Shown in pieces: positions 7,457 to 17,723 of a DNA stretch of 64,000 bases. The translations under genes were made by a program, and so were the position numbers. How positions within the stretch are numbered: the first letter of the stretch is position 1; each line of letters opens with the position of its first letter. The notes beneath the pieces are model-generated. The model was not told where the DNA came from. It did no database searches and saw only the letters and a program-made list of their open reading frames with translations. The DNA is from Ferruginibacter sp. HRS2-29 (GTDB taxonomy: Bacteria; Bacteroidota; Bacteroidia; Chitinophagales; Chitinophagaceae). The stretch covers positions 1 to 64,000 of the forward strand of contig NZ_RJUB01000012.1 of NCBI RefSeq assembly GCF_024343615.1, written 5' to 3'.

Positions 7457-9433
7457 ATGGCTTTAGATTCAAAGATCCCTCATGGTAAAATGGATGAAAA
7501 GTGGGATGACTACAAAGGACATGTAAAACTGGTAAATCCGGCCAACAAACGTAAGCTGGAAATAATCGTAGTAGGTACCGGACTTGCAGGCGCATCCGCT
7601 GCCGCATCTTTGGGTGAAATGGGGTATAAGGTCAAAACATTTTGTTTCCAGGATAGTCCGCGCCGTGCACACAGTATCGCCGCACAGGGTGGTATCAATG
7701 CCGCAAAAAACTACCAGAACGATGGCGACAGCGTTTTCCGTCTGTTTTATGATACAGTAAAAGGGGGCGATTATCGTGCACGTGAAGCCAATGTACACCG
7801 CCTCGCCGAAGTGAGCGCTGCCATCATCGATCAGTGTGTGGCGCAGGGTGTTCCGTTCGCAAGGGAATATGGTGGGTTGCTGAGCAACAGGAGCTTTGGA
7901 GGCACGCAGGTACAGCGTACTTTTTACGCAGCGGGCCAGACAGGCCAACAATTATTATTAGGAGCTTACAGCGCCCTCGAAAGGCAGGTGGCGCTGGGTA
8001 ATGTAACACAATACAGCCGCCACGAAATGCTGGATGTGGTGATGATCGACGGCAAAGCCCGCGGCATCATCGCACGCGATCTCGTGACCGGCGAACTCGA
8101 ACGTCATTTCGGGCACGCGGTACTGTTATGCACCGGCGGTTACGGAAACGTTTTTTATCTTAGTACAAACGCCATGGGCAGTAATGTTACGGCCGCGTGG
8201 AAAGCCCACAAAAAAGGCGCTTTCTTTGGCAACCCATGTTTTACACAGATACATCCTACCTGCATCCCGGTAACCGGTGACCACCAGAGCAAACTCACGC
8301 TTATGAGTGAGAGTTTGCGCAACGATGGCCGTATCTGGGTACCAAAAGCAAAAGACGATAAACGTAAAGCGGTGGATATCCCGGAAGAAGAAAGGGATTA
8401 CTACCTCGAAAGAAGATATCCTGCCTTTGGTAACCTCGTACCCCGTGACGTGGCGAGCCGTGCGGCAAAAGAACGTTGTGATGAAGGATACGGAGTGGGC
8501 ACTACCAAACTGGCGGTATATCTTGATTTCGCTGATGCCATCAAACGTTATGGTAAGATCGAAGCCGGCAAAACCGGTAACCATCATCCTTCCGACGATG
8601 AAGCGATCACTTTGGGTAAAGCCGTAGTGAAAGAAAAATACGGTAACCTGTTTGATATGTATGAAAAGATAACCGGCGAAAATCCATACGAAATGCCGAT
8701 GAGGATCTATCCGGCCGTGCATTACACCATGGGCGGACTTTGGGTGGATTACGAACTGCAGACAAGCGTTCCGGGATTATATGCTTTGGGCGAAGCCAAC
8801 TTCAGCGATCATGGTGCCAACAGGCTGGGTGCTTCGGCGCTGATGCAGGGGCTGGCAGATGGTTACTTCGTGATTCCTTACACACTGGGTAATTACCTGG
8901 CGGATGAGATCCGTGTGAATGCAATACCACTGGATCACCCCGCGTTTGTACAAACAGAAAAAGCGGTGAGCGACAGGCTGAATACCCTGATCAATATCAA
9001 AGGAACCGAATCTGTAGAAAGTTTCCACAAACGCCTTGGTAAGATCATGTGGGATAAATGCGGAATGGCGCGAAACGCAAAAGGCTTGCAGGAAGCGATC
9101 GTTGAGATACAGCAATTGAAAAAAGAATTCTGGAGCAATGTTCGTATCCCCGGCGAAGTAAACGAATTCAATACCGAGCTGGATAAAGCAGGCAGGGTAG
9201 CAGATTTTATAGAGTTGGGCGAACTGATGTGTAAAGATGCATTGAACCGTAACGAAAGCTGTGGTGGCCACTTCCGCGAAGAAAGCCAGACAGAAGACGG
9301 TGAAGCAAAACGCGATGACGAAAATTTCAGCTACGTAGCCGCCTGGGAATATAAAGGTGATAGCAACTGGGAATTGAACAAGGAGCCGCTGGAATTTGAG
9401 ATCGTGAAACCGACGCAGAGGAGTTATAAATAA
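7457..9433 (+). CDS. sdhA: Succinate dehydrogenase/fumarate reductase flavoprotein subunit
   Basis: Catalytic subunit of complex II, oxidising succinate to fumarate (or the reverse) with covalently bound FAD. The FAD-binding [12 protein letters not shown] is at about 38-50. The flavinylated histidine is His72 in [17 protein letters not shown] and the late [12 protein letters not shown] motif complete the active site and FAD site. The 658-residue length is typical of the Bacteroidota/epsilon type, longer than E. coli SdhA. It lies in the order sdhC-sdhA-sdhB. Together with SdhC and SdhB it forms the whole enzyme; no fourth subunit is present. Confidence 0.97.
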   Translation: MALDSKIPHGKMDEKWDDYKGHVKLVNPANKRKLEIIVVGTGLAGASAAASLGEMGYKVKTFCFQDSPRRAHSIAAQGGINAAKNYQNDGDSVFRLFYDTVKGGDYRAREANVHRLAEVSAAIIDQCVAQGVPFAREYGGLLSNRSFGGTQVQRTFYAAGQTGQQLLLGAYSALERQVALGNVTQYSRHEMLDVVMIDGKARGIIARDLVTGELERHFGHAVLLCTGGYGNVFYLSTNAMGSNVTAAWKAHKKGAFFGNPCFTQIHPTCIPVTGDHQSKLTLMSESLRNDGRIWVPKAKDDKRKAVDIPEEERDYYLERRYPAFGNLVPRDVASRAAKERCDEGYGVGTTKLAVYLDFADAIKRYGKIEAGKTGNHHPSDDEAITLGKAVVKEKYGNLFDMYEKITGENPYEMPMRIYPAVHYTMGGLWVDYELQTSVPGLYALGEANFSDHGANRLGASALMQGLADGYFVIPYTLGNYLADEIRVNAIPLDHPAFVQTEKAVSDRLNTLINIKGTESVESFHKRLGKIMWDKCGMARNAKGLQEAIVEIQQLKKEFWSNVRIPGEVNEFNTELDKAGRVADFIELGELMCKDALNRNESCGGHFREESQTEDGEAKRDDENFSYVAAWEYKGDSNWELNKEPLEFEIVKPTQRSYK

Positions 9434-9473
9434 CAAGGAACAATTTACCAATATAACCATATAACAATTCAAT

Positions 9474-10238
9474 ATGGAGCATTACAATATGAACCTCACA
9501 CTTAAAGTGTGGAAACAGAAGAACAGCAAGGCAAAAGGTGGTTTTGAAACTTACCAGGTAAAGAATATTTCTTCGGAAATGTCTTTCCTCGAAATGTTTG
9601 ATGTATTGAACGAGCAGTTGATTGAAGAAAATAAAGAACCGATCGCATTTGATCACGATTGCCGCGAAGGTATCTGTGGTATGTGCAGCATGTATATCAA
9701 CGGACAGGCACACGGCCCATGGCAGCAGAACACTACCTGCCAGTTGCACATGCGTGCTTTCAAAGATGGCGATACCATTGTGGTAGAACCATGGCGCAGC
9801 AGGGCTTTTCCGGTGATAAAGGACCTGGTGGTAGACCGTACTTCCTTCGACAGGATCATCCAGGCTGGTGGTTATATCAGCGTGAATACCGGTAACGCGG
9901 TAGATGCCAATGCACTGCCGATCGATAAAAAAGATGCGGATGCAGCATTTATGGCAGCAGCCTGTATCGGTTGCGGAGCCTGCGTGGCCACCTGCAAGAA
10001 CGGTAGCGCCATGCTCTTCACCAGTGCGAAGGTGAGCCAGCTGGCATTGCTTCCGCAAGGAGCGCCTGAAAGGGAAACCAGGGTACTCAACATGGTAGCG
10101 CAAATGGATAAGGAAGGGTTTGGTAACTGTACCAACACTTACGCCTGCGAAGCCGAATGCCCTAAAGGGATCTCGGTGAGCAACATCGCCCGTATGAACC
10201 GGGAATTCCTGAGTGCGGAATTGAACTCCGAAGAATAG
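9474..10238 (+). CDS. sdhB: Succinate dehydrogenase/fumarate reductase iron-sulfur subunit
   Basis: Electron-transfer subunit of complex II with three clusters. The ligands are visible: CREGICGMC plus a later Cys for the 2Fe-2S centre, [11 protein letters not shown] for the 4Fe-4S centre, and CEAECPKG for the 3Fe-4S side. The length is 254 residues. A second ATG at 9489 ([10 protein letters not shown]) is the more family-like start and would remove five residues. The gene lies 40 bp after sdhA and ends at a strong terminator, so sdhCAB is a self-contained operon. Confidence 0.96.
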   Translation: MEHYNMNLTLKVWKQKNSKAKGGFETYQVKNISSEMSFLEMFDVLNEQLIEENKEPIAFDHDCREGICGMCSMYINGQAHGPWQQNTTCQLHMRAFKDGDTIVVEPWRSRAFPVIKDLVVDRTSFDRIIQAGGYISVNTGNAVDANALPIDKKDADAAFMAAACIGCGACVATCKNGSAMLFTSAKVSQLALLPQGAPERETRVLNMVAQMDKEGFGNCTNTYACEAECPKGISVSNIARMNREFLSAELNSEE

Positions 10239-10261
10239 ACTAAAGGTTTATAATATTCGTT

Positions 10262-10291
10262 AATACCCTCTGTTATAGAGGGTATTTTTTT
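10262..10291 (+). terminator. Terminator of sdhCAB
   Basis: AATACCCTCT (10262-10271) and AGAGGGTATT (10277-10286) form a perfect 10-bp stem with a 5-base loop, followed by a run of T to 10291. It lies 24 bp after the sdhB stop. Confidence 0.93.
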
Positions 10292-10293
10292 GG

Positions 10294-10402
10294 GGATGCG
10301 GGATGCTGGTTGCCCGATGTTCGTTAGCAGGCAACTCTGTTGTGGTATCCGGTATCTATTATTCCGTAACCGTATCTGCATCCGGTAACCAGCATCCAGC
10401 AA
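10294..10402. repeat. Inverted GGATGCTGG/CCAGCATCC repeat
   Basis: GGATGCGGGATGCTGG (about 10294-10309) is matched in reverse by GCATCCGGTAACCAGCATCC (about 10378-10397), with nested inverted pieces between them (TATCCGGTATC, TCCGTAACCGTATC). The same motif family recurs at 26996-27083. Confidence 0.65.
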
Positions 10403-10442
10403 AATACCCTATTTTTAAACTACAGAACTACACTCCCAAAGA

Positions 10443-13400
10443 TTGAAATTTAAACGGATATACCTGCTTGTTGCTGCCTTGATGCTCGTACAGGCATTGT
10501 CGGCTCAGGTGAATCCATTGTCGAACCTCCGGAAAAAAAGCCTTGCGGTGCGTATGCCTTCACAAAAGCTGGACAGCATGAGTATTGCGCCTGGTACTTT
10601 GACAATAGCCGGGATTCCTGAATCAGCTTACAGGATCGATGAAGTAAATGCCACCATCTACTGGAACGGGAAACCTTCCTCCGACAGCATCGCCGTCACG
10701 TACCGCGTTTTTCCTTTTAAACTGAATGCGGTGGCCAGCCGTTACAACTACGACAGCATCCGTTTTAATTTCCTGGCGGAAAAACCTTTTACCGTAAAAA
10801 ATTCTTCGCGGCAGAGCGGTAACCCCTTTCTCGATTTTGGTACGATACATACCGAGGGTAGTTTTGGCCGGGCCATATCTTTTGGCAATAGCCAGGATGC
10901 GGTGGTAAACAGCACGATGAACCTTCAACTGAATGGTTTTATCGGCGACAGCCTCGAACTTACAGCAGCAGTTACGGATAACAATATCCCGATACAGCCC
11001 GATGGAAATACCCAGGATCTGCGTGATTTTGACAGGATCTTTTTGCAGATAAAAAAACGCAACTGGCAGGTCAATTTTGGCGACATCGATATCAGGCAAA
11101 GCAAAAATTATTTCCTCAATTTTTATAAACGTTTGCAAGGTGTTTCTTTCATCACTGACAATAAGATCGGCAAAAATGTTTCCAATTCATTATTGCTGAG
11201 CGGCGCTATTGCCAAAGGTAAATTTACCCGCAACATACTTACCACGCTCGAAGGAAACCAGGGGCCATACAGGCTTTCGGGTGCCAACAACGAATTTTAT
11301 TTTGTGATCCTCGCGGGTACCGAAAGGGTTTATCTTGATGGGCAGTTGCTGCAGCGTGGAGAAGACCAGGATTACGTGATCAACTACAATACAGCCGAAC
11401 TAACGTTTACGCCTAAACGAATGATCACCAAAGACAGCAGGGTGCAGGTGGAATTTGAATATGCCGACAGGAACTACCTGAACTCGCAGATCTATGTGAG
11501 CGATGAGATAAAAGTGGGAAAGAAACTGAATGTATACCTGGGAGCATACTCTAATACCGATGCGAAAAATTCTTCCATCGATCAGACATTGGATGTAAAA
11601 CAGAAACAATTCCTGGCGAGTGTGGGTGATAGCCTCAACGATGCTTTTTACCAGAGTGCGGTGAGGGATACTTTTTCGCCCGGGAAGATACTGTATAAAA
11701 AAATTGATACACTTTACAACCTGACGCAGCACGATTCCATTTATGTGCAATCTGCCGATCCTTCAGAAGTGTTGTACAGCCTGGCTTTCACGTATCTTGG
11801 TACAGGCAGGGGAAATTACGTGCAGGTACTCAATGCTACCAATGGCAAACTGTTCGCCTGGGTACAACCCAATGCTGCTGGACAACCTCAGGGCGATTGG
11901 GAACCGGTGACTTTATTGGTTACACCCAAACAGTTGCAGGTTTTTACCGTTGGCACGGAATACCTCTTGAGGCCCAACACCCGCTTCAAAGGGGAACTGG
12001 CGATGAGTAATTATGATGTAAACCTGTTTGCTTCAAAAGATAAAGGGAATGACCGCGGGCTGGCCGGAAAGTTTTCGTTGCAGAATGATTCAACAAAAGC
12101 ACGGATCGCGAAACGCCAGCTTTATCTTCAAACCATCGTGGGTTACGAGTATGTAGAACGTAAATTTAAAGCGCTGGAAAGGTTGCGCAATGTGGAGTTT
12201 TACCGCGACTGGAGCCTTCCTTATAATGTGGAAGTGGCAGATGAACAGCTCATCAATGCATCTGCAAGATTGAGTGATAAAAAAGGAAACAATCTTCGCT
12301 ATGAAGTTGTCAACTACGGCAGGAGCGACGGTTACCAGGGGTACCGCCAGACGCTGAGCCATTTCAGCGATGTAAAAGGATGGAAGCTTACTGACAACAT
12401 CAGTTATACTTTTTTTGACAGCAGGATCAACAAAGGCGATTTTTTCCGGCCATCGCTGGATTTCAAAAAGCAATTGGTGAAATTCCGTAAAATGGAAACG
12501 GGGATCAGCTATATGGGCGAATTCAATAAACTACGCGATAAACTGGCGGATACACTGGCTTCTACGAGTTTCGGTTTTAATGTGTATGAATTTTATCTTC
12601 GTTCTGATGTAACAAAACTCAACAAATGGGGACTTTCATTTTTCCGTAGGAATGACCTGTTGCCGGTGAATACTGCATTGAAACAGGCCGACCGCAGCAA
12701 CAATATCAATTTCAATACGGAGTTGCTCAAAAATGAAAAGCATCAGTTTAAATTTAACCTCACTTACCGTAGCCTGCACATCATCGATCCGGGGCTGAGC
12801 AGGCAAAAGGAAGATAACAGCGTATTAGGCCGTGCTGAATATTTTATCAATGAATTTAAAGGGTTCCTCAACGGAAACATGTTGTACGAAATAGGAAGCG
12901 GGCAGGAACAGAAACGTGAATACAGTTATGTGGAAGTGACGGCGGGGCAGGGGCAGTATACCTGGATAGATTACAATAATAACGGTATTCCCGAGTTGAA
13001 TGAATTTGAAGAAGCCATTTACCAGGATCAGCGAAAATACATCCGTGTGTTTACCCCGGGAAGCGAATATGTAAAAGCGAATTACCTCCAGTTCAACTAC
13101 AGCTTCAATCTCGACCCGAAAGCCATCCTGGATCCGGCTTCCGCTACAAGGGGATTCAAGAAATTATTGCTGCGAAGCAATACCAGTTCGGCATTACAGA
13201 TCAGCAAAAAAAATATTGCGGATGGTAATTTTCTTTTTAATCCCTTCAGCCAGAAGCTGGTGGATACCACTTTGATCACCTTGAATTCTTATTTTTCCAA
13301 TACGTATTTTTATAATCGTACAAGTACCAGGTGGGGCTTTGAGTTCACGCATAGCAAATCTTCTGCAAAGTCAATACTGGCTTATGGTTTTGAAAGCCGC

Positions 13401-13940
13401 AGGCTGAATAACCTTACCGGGAAGATCAGGATAAACCTGAGCAGGAATTTTGTCAGCAATTTTGTATTGAAACAAACTGTCAACGAACTCAGCACCAGCT
13501 CTGCAAAATTTGATAACAGGAATTATAATGTATTGCAAAATTACCTGGAGCCGAATATCACTTATGTATACAGATCCAATCTGCGTGCAACGCTCGCTTA
13601 TTCCTATTCGCAAAAAAAGAACCGCATCGATTCGATGGAAAGAGCCATCAACAATGCTTTGACGACGGAGCTGAAATATAATATCCTTGCGAGCAGCAGT
13701 ATCAATATTAAATTCATTTACAACCAGATCGGCTTCAAAGCTTATCCCGGAGCTGCTAATACCACTGTAGGCTACATTCTTCTCGACGGACTGCTTCCCG
13801 GAAAAAATTATCTCTGGAATGCTGAATATACCAAACGCCTCGGCGGAAATATCGAAATGAGCCTGCAATACGAAGGCCGTAAGCCAGGTACAGCGCAGAC
13901 AGTGCATACCGGGAGGGCATCGATAAGAGCGCTGTTCTAA
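10443..13940 (+). CDS. Large outer-membrane/surface protein of unknown function
   Basis: 1165 residues, apparently starting with TTG at 10443. A signal peptide is clear (about 1-21, ending ALSA before Q). A compact domain at about 295-330 has the motif [22 protein letters not shown] followed by TFTPKR. The long C-terminal half alternates short polar and aromatic strands and ends in Phe (ASIRALF), as outer-membrane beta-barrels do. I know proteins of this shape in Bacteroidota but no function. It has no TonB plug, no sorting domain and no lipobox. It stands alone between the sdh terminator and a palindromic repeat. Confidence 0.75.
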   Translation: MKFKRIYLLVAALMLVQALSAQVNPLSNLRKKSLAVRMPSQKLDSMSIAPGTLTIAGIPESAYRIDEVNATIYWNGKPSSDSIAVTYRVFPFKLNAVASRYNYDSIRFNFLAEKPFTVKNSSRQSGNPFLDFGTIHTEGSFGRAISFGNSQDAVVNSTMNLQLNGFIGDSLELTAAVTDNNIPIQPDGNTQDLRDFDRIFLQIKKRNWQVNFGDIDIRQSKNYFLNFYKRLQGVSFITDNKIGKNVSNSLLLSGAIAKGKFTRNILTTLEGNQGPYRLSGANNEFYFVILAGTERVYLDGQLLQRGEDQDYVINYNTAELTFTPKRMITKDSRVQVEFEYADRNYLNSQIYVSDEIKVGKKLNVYLGAYSNTDAKNSSIDQTLDVKQKQFLASVGDSLNDAFYQSAVRDTFSPGKILYKKIDTLYNLTQHDSIYVQSADPSEVLYSLAFTYLGTGRGNYVQVLNATNGKLFAWVQPNAAGQPQGDWEPVTLLVTPKQLQVFTVGTEYLLRPNTRFKGELAMSNYDVNLFASKDKGNDRGLAGKFSLQNDSTKARIAKRQLYLQTIVGYEYVERKFKALERLRNVEFYRDWSLPYNVEVADEQLINASARLSDKKGNNLRYEVVNYGRSDGYQGYRQTLSHFSDVKGWKLTDNISYTFFDSRINKGDFFRPSLDFKKQLVKFRKMETGISYMGEFNKLRDKLADTLASTSFGFNVYEFYLRSDVTKLNKWGLSFFRRNDLLPVNTALKQADRSNNINFNTELLKNEKHQFKFNLTYRSLHIIDPGLSRQKEDNSVLGRAEYFINEFKGFLNGNMLYEIGSGQEQKREYSYVEVTAGQGQYTWIDYNNNGIPELNEFEEAIYQDQRKYIRVFTPGSEYVKANYLQFNYSFNLDPKAILDPASATRGFKKLLLRSNTSSALQISKKNIADGNFLFNPFSQKLVDTTLITLNSYFSNTYFYNRTSTRWGFEFTHSKSSAKSILAYGFESRRLNNLTGKIRINLSRNFVSNFVLKQTVNELSTSSAKFDNRNYNVLQNYLEPNITYVYRSNLRATLAYSYSQKKNRIDSMERAINNALTTELKYNILASSSINIKFIYNQIGFKAYPGAANTTVGYILLDGLLPGKNYLWNAEYTKRLGGNIEMSLQYEGRKPGTAQTVHTGRASIRALF

Positions 13941-13941
13941 A

Positions 13942-14230
13942 ATAATTAAGAATTAAAAATTAAGAATTAAGAATGCAAGCGAAGAACGAAGCAGAAAAAT
14001 GATCACAGATTTCAGAGGGATGAAGCGGATTACACAGATTGTTTTTACTCAGTAAAAACGAAAAATGCAGGTTACAAAATGTCGAATTTTTATTATCATT
14101 CGTCTTCTTGTAAAATGCATTTTTCATTTCCTGCTTGCAGGAAATAATCTGTGTAATCCACTTCATCCCTCTGAAATCTGTGATCCTCGTCTGCTTATAT
14201 CTTCGCCCAAATTCGTAATTCGTAATTATA
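13942..14230. repeat. Palindromic four-way element, copy B, with flanking AATTAAGAATT arrays
   Basis: The outer arms are 14001-14040 and 14146-14185, complementary at 39 of 40 positions. The inner stem is centred on AAATGCA (about 14060-14075 with 14108-14125). The left side hairpin GTTTTTAC-TCA-GTAAAAAC is at 14041-14059. The right side hairpin ATTTCCTGC-TT-GCAGGAAAT is at 14126-14145. An AATTAAGAATTAAAAATT array (13942-13976) precedes it, five bases after a stop codon, and ATTCGTAATTCGTAATT (14211-14228) follows. Nothing else occupies the 412-base gap except a hairpin at 14234. Confidence 0.9.
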
Positions 14231-14233
14231 AAC

Positions 14234-14264
14234 TACAAATGCGGCCAAAATAGCCGCATTTGTA
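14234..14264. terminator. Hairpin between convergent genes
   Basis: TACAAATGCGGC and GCCGCATTTGTA form a perfect 12-bp stem with a 7-base loop. It lies between the convergent 1165-residue protein gene and the coiled-coil gene and could serve both strands. No long T tract follows on either side. Confidence 0.6.
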
Positions 14265-14352
14265 TAATATTGGATTTTGATATAGTATTCTGTATCTGTG
14301 TTCTTATATTGCCGGTTCCAGGTCTTTGTAATAGGATTTGTTGGATTTTAAA

Positions 14353-15351
14353 TTAGCTAAAAAGCCCGCCTTTCTTTAGAGGCCTGAAAGCTTCACCAAC
14401 TTTAAATCCGTTGTTGAACACTTCAATTTTATAGTTACCAGTCATGAAGTTTGAATTTGGTTTCCAGTCAAAGCTCACGTTCTGTTTTTTGTTCTGAGTG
14501 TAATTAACTTCCAGTTTCTGGGTAAATGGTTTTTGTTCACCATCCCTTGTGCTGAAAGTGCCTGAACCCAATGCTTCAACGGCTACCGGAGTACCGTCTG
14601 GTGCGGTAACACATACATACACTTCCTTGTTTCCGCTCTGTGCCAGCATGTTTTCATTCAGGTCAAAACTGATCCTTAACTTATCTACCCTTTTAGCAGT
14701 AGAAGTTGTTTTTTCCCTTCCGTTACTTTTTTCATTGATACCGATGATATTGAAGTTAGACGCCTGCAGGGTAGAACCTACATTGATCATATCTTCTTTT
14801 TCTTTGATCACCACAGTTGTTGAATCATAATCTTTCAGTGCTTTGTTACGCTGTGCTGTAACTGCTGCTTTTTCCTGGGTCAACTGGATCTTCTGTCCCT
14901 GCAGGATCTCCACCTGGTTCCTGTATCCTTCAATATCGCCGTTCAATGAAGCGATCAATGATTTAGCTTCGCTCAATTCAGCCTGTGTAGCATTTACTTT
15001 GCTCAGCAAACCTGCGATACGGGCCCTTTTTTCTTCGATATCTTTATCCTTTGCGGTAATAGAGCTGTCTTTTTTTGAATTGGAAGTTTTCAGCATATCA
15101 TAACGCATTGCCGCATCTTCCAGTTCTTTCTGCAATTCATCACGTTGAGTAGATGTAGTTGCGATCACGGTTTCTTTCTGAGCGATCTCTTCTTTTTTCT
15201 GATTCTTATCATAGATGATGTAGCCCCATGTACCCAGTAATGCAGCTACCAGAACACCAGTCAGGATCGCACGGGTGTTGGATTTGTTCGTTGTTGTTGA
15301 GCTTACTTCTCTTGGAGTTTTTTCAGCTTCTGGAAAATTTTCGAAAGCCAT
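14353..15351 (-). CDS. Membrane-anchored coiled-coil protein, unknown function
   Basis: 332 residues. A short cytoplasmic N-terminus rich in Thr/Asn is followed by one membrane helix at about 28-47. A long heptad-like coiled coil spans about 50-190 (rich in Lys, Glu, Gln, Ala). A C-terminal beta-rich domain spans about 230-332 (MLAQSGNKEVYVCVTAPDG, FDWKPNSNFMTGNYKIEVFNNG). Proteins of this layout are common in Bacteroidota and often unnamed; a role in envelope organisation or gliding is possible but not shown. It has no cysteine lipobox. It is transcribed alone. Confidence 0.75.
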   Translation of the reverse strand: MAFENFPEAEKTPREVSSTTTNKSNTRAILTGVLVAALLGTWGYIIYDKNQKKEEIAQKETVIATTSTQRDELQKELEDAAMRYDMLKTSNSKKDSSITAKDKDIEEKRARIAGLLSKVNATQAELSEAKSLIASLNGDIEGYRNQVEILQGQKIQLTQEKAAVTAQRNKALKDYDSTTVVIKEKEDMINVGSTLQASNFNIIGINEKSNGREKTTSTAKRVDKLRISFDLNENMLAQSGNKEVYVCVTAPDGTPVAVEALGSGTFSTRDGEQKPFTQKLEVNYTQNKKQNVSFDWKPNSNFMTGNYKIEVFNNGFKVGEAFRPLKKGGLFS

Positions 15352-15535
15352 AATAGGTAGATTTTATTGTAGTTAATAATCTTATTTAGAAAACAAGTAA
15401 AGTTTCAAACGATATTGGATAATTTTGATCTTTATTTCAATTTCGCTAGTTGATTTCCAAAACTATGCCAAAAAGAAAATTACAGCCTAAATTTATGCTG
15501 TTTTTGTTTAATATAAGTTAGAAATTCAGCGTTTT

Positions 15536-16534
15536 ATGAGTGCAGAAAAAATTTTGGGGAGTTGGAAAAAAAAATCCTTCAAACCCGTTTATTGGCTGGA
15601 AGGAGAAGAAGAATATTATATCGATCAGCTGATGAATTATGCGGAGCATGAGTTACTGCCTGAATCTGAAGCATCTTTCAATCTTACCGTATTTTACGGC
15701 CGCGATGCCGACTGGGCTTCTGTGATGAATGCCTGCAAACGTTACCCGATGTTTGCAGAAAAACAAGTGGTGCTGCTCAAGGAAGCGCAGCATATGAAAG
15801 ATATCGACAAACTGGAAGCATATGTTTCTGCTCCGCTGGATTCGACCATTTTTGTAGTGGGCTACAAGGGTAAAACGCTCGACAAACGTACAAAGCTTTA
15901 TAAAGTGCTGCAGGCGAAAGCAGAAGTGTTTGTTTCTGCCAAGATCAAGGAAGGAAAAGTGCAGGAATGGATCGCCGAAATGGTGAAAGGCAAAGGATAT
16001 AACATTCAGCCAAAATCAGTGGCGTTGCTGGAAGAGCATATCGGCAACGACCTCAGCCGCATCGCCAACGAGATCGATAAACTCTCCGTAAATCTTAAAG
16101 GAAAGAAAACGATCGATGAAGACGATATCGAAAAATACATCGGTATCAGCAAGGAGTACAATGTGTTTGAACTCCAGGCTGCTATTGCCCGCAAAGACCT
16201 GGTAAAAGCCATTACGATCATAAACTATTTTGAAAGCAATCCCAAAGCTGTGCCGATACAGATGGCGTTACCGGCTCTTTACGCCAATTTCAGCAAAGTG
16301 TATACGGTATATGGTATGAATGATAAAAGCGATAATGCGTTGAAGCCATTGTTTTATTTTAACAGCAATTCGTTGCAACAGGCGAAAGACATGATGAAAA
16401 ATTACGGCTACAACGGCGTTGAAAGGATATTGCTTTTACTGCACCATTATAACCTGAAAAGCATCGGGGTAGGCGATAGCGGCTCATCAGGAGCGATGCT
16501 GATGAAGGAGATGGTGGTGAAAATGATGTTGTAG
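15536..16534 (+). CDS. holA: DNA polymerase III delta subunit
   Basis: Clamp-loader delta subunit, which opens the beta sliding clamp on primed DNA. The 332-residue protein has the expected start (KSFKPVYWLEGEEEYYIDQL, matching the usual P-x-Y-x-hydrophobic-G-E-E/D motif). It continues with an AAA+-like N-terminal region (VVLLKEAQHMKD) and helical collar segments (LEEHIGNDLSRIANEIDKL, FELQAAIARKDL). These match bacterial HolA. The TAG stop is the first triplet of the adjacent TGAATAG-type repeat. It appears monocistronic. Confidence 0.92.
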   Translation: MSAEKILGSWKKKSFKPVYWLEGEEEYYIDQLMNYAEHELLPESEASFNLTVFYGRDADWASVMNACKRYPMFAEKQVVLLKEAQHMKDIDKLEAYVSAPLDSTIFVVGYKGKTLDKRTKLYKVLQAKAEVFVSAKIKEGKVQEWIAEMVKGKGYNIQPKSVALLEEHIGNDLSRIANEIDKLSVNLKGKKTIDEDDIEKYIGISKEYNVFELQAAIARKDLVKAITIINYFESNPKAVPIQMALPALYANFSKVYTVYGMNDKSDNALKPLFYFNSNSLQQAKDMMKNYGYNGVERILLLLHHYNLKSIGVGDSGSSGAMLMKEMVVKMML

Positions 16535-16685
16535 TCAATGGTGAATAGTCAATAGTGAATGGTCAACCCTTTAAAGGTTATAATGTTTTTTACATTTTTA
16601 ATAACAGCAATAATGGTGAGATTAAAAACTTGGTTCGATGTGCAACCCTCAGAGGTTTGACTATTGACTATTCACTATTGACTAG
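16533..16685. repeat. Inverted TGAATAG heptad arrays flanking the holA spacer
   Basis: A left array of (TAGTCAATGGTGAATAG)-type units at 16533-16570 is mirrored by TTGACTATTGACTATTCACTATTGACTA at about 16654-16683. CAACCCT follows the left array, and GCAACCCTCAGAGG precedes the right one. Both ends touch coding sequence: the left supplies the holA stop, and the right lies against the stop of the convergent 86-residue gene. The middle holds AT-rich sequence and no visible gene. Confidence 0.85.
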
Positions 16686-16942
16686 CCCAGTTGCTTTTTC
16701 AAAAAACTCTCAATCGCCGAACACGGTACCAGGAAAGGCTTTTCTTCAATCACAACATTCAGTTCATTGCCGGAAACGGTATATCCGCCGATGATGGCAT
16801 TGCCAAAAATGCTTAATTCAAAGCTGCCGCCACTGGTATCACCATTGAAAGTGCCACCCTGGCTTTCCACGCTTTTTTTAGCTTTTTGAAAAATTTCTTC
16901 CGGCGACCCGGAGAATGGTATATTAAAATTACATGCTGACAT
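16682..16942 (-). CDS. Small conserved hypothetical protein
   Basis: 86 residues with no signal peptide. It alternates beta-strand-like segments (GSFELSIFGNAIIGGYTVSGNELNVVI) with helices at both ends (SPEEIFQKAKKSVES, CSAIESFLKKQLG). The pattern resembles small SRPBCC-like or polyketide-cyclase-like folds, but it is too short for a confident match. It is preceded by a terminator on the same strand, so it is probably transcribed separately from the glycine-zipper lipoprotein upstream. Confidence 0.65.
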   Translation of the reverse strand: MSACNFNIPFSGSPEEIFQKAKKSVESQGGTFNGDTSGGSFELSIFGNAIIGGYTVSGNELNVVIEEKPFLVPCSAIESFLKKQLG

Positions 16943-16960
16943 GCCCCAAAAGTAAGGATA

Positions 16961-17000
16961 AAAATAAAGCGTCCCATCATCTGACAGGACGCTTTATTTT
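16961..17000 (-). terminator. Terminator of the glycine-zipper lipoprotein gene
   Basis: AAAATAAAGCGTCC and GGACGCTTTATTTT pair over 14 bp with a 12-base loop. On the minus strand the stem is followed by TTTATTTTTATCC-like sequence. It lies 20 bp past the stop at 17021. Confidence 0.85.
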
Positions 17001-17020
17001 TATTGCTTAAATGGAATGGA

Positions 17021-17512
17021 TTATTGTACTCTTCCGTCTTTCTTGTCCTTGCTACGGCCGATGATATAACCACCTGCTGCACCTACTACACCACCAATGA
17101 TGGCACCTTTACCACTTTTGCTTGCTACACCACCAATGACTGCACCACCCACACCACCAATGATAGCGCCTTTCGCCGCTTTACTTATACCTTTTTTCTG
17201 AGGTGCCGCAGCGGTGGATGTTCCGGTATTGGATGATCCGCTACTGGTATTTCCGGAAGAATTATTGTTATTGCTGCTACCGGAAGAGGCAGAAGAATTA
17301 TTGTTGTTCCTTTTAGGCGCAGTAGTCGTTACATTATCGGCATTTCTTGTAGCAGCGGTCGCTGTTACGCCCGTATCAGTAAGATAACTGCCTTGCCTTG
17401 CAGAATCGCTCAATAAGATGAGATCCTTATTAGAATCAAGCTTTGTGTCTGTTTTTCCTTTGCAAGCTATAAACGAAGTTGTTATAGCAAGTGCGATTAA
17501 TACCTTTTTCAT
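17021..17512 (-). CDS. Lipoprotein with glycine-zipper (YMGG-like) domain
   Basis: From the ATG at 17512 it has 163 residues; the open frame upstream to 17620 is not a plausible signal peptide. The lipobox TSFIAC places the lipidated Cys at 17. A Ser/Asn/Gly-rich linker of low complexity (about 60-105) precedes a glycine-zipper helix pair built from two similar halves with GAIIGGV repeats, and a Lys/Asp tail. Glycine-zipper lipoproteins insert in or stabilise the outer membrane and are often stress-induced; the role here is not known. Confidence 0.8.
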   Translation of the reverse strand: MKKVLIALAITTSFIACKGKTDTKLDSNKDLILLSDSARQGSYLTDTGVTATAATRNADNVTTTAPKRNNNNSSASSGSSNNNNSSGNTSSGSSNTGTSTAAAPQKKGISKAAKGAIIGGVGGAVIGGVASKSGKGAIIGGVVGAAGGYIIGRSKDKKDGRVQ

Positions 17513-17723
17513 GATCGTAGATTTATAATTATGCTGTTTAAGATTATGAAACTGTATATTGACAAAACTGTGCCAAACTTTCAAAGCAACGCGATATTTT
17601 TTTATAAGTACCCGATTCAACTGCTTAAATCATAACATATCGGGTTTTATAAATATTAAATAAAATGCAGGTGTTGCTGGACTGCTAACTTTAATGCAAT
17701 TTTGTTATTCATAGCACGATCAT

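Noticed and set aside
14353-15351. Chromosome-partition SMC-like ATPase
   Set aside because: The coiled coil lacks Walker motifs and has an N-terminal membrane helix.
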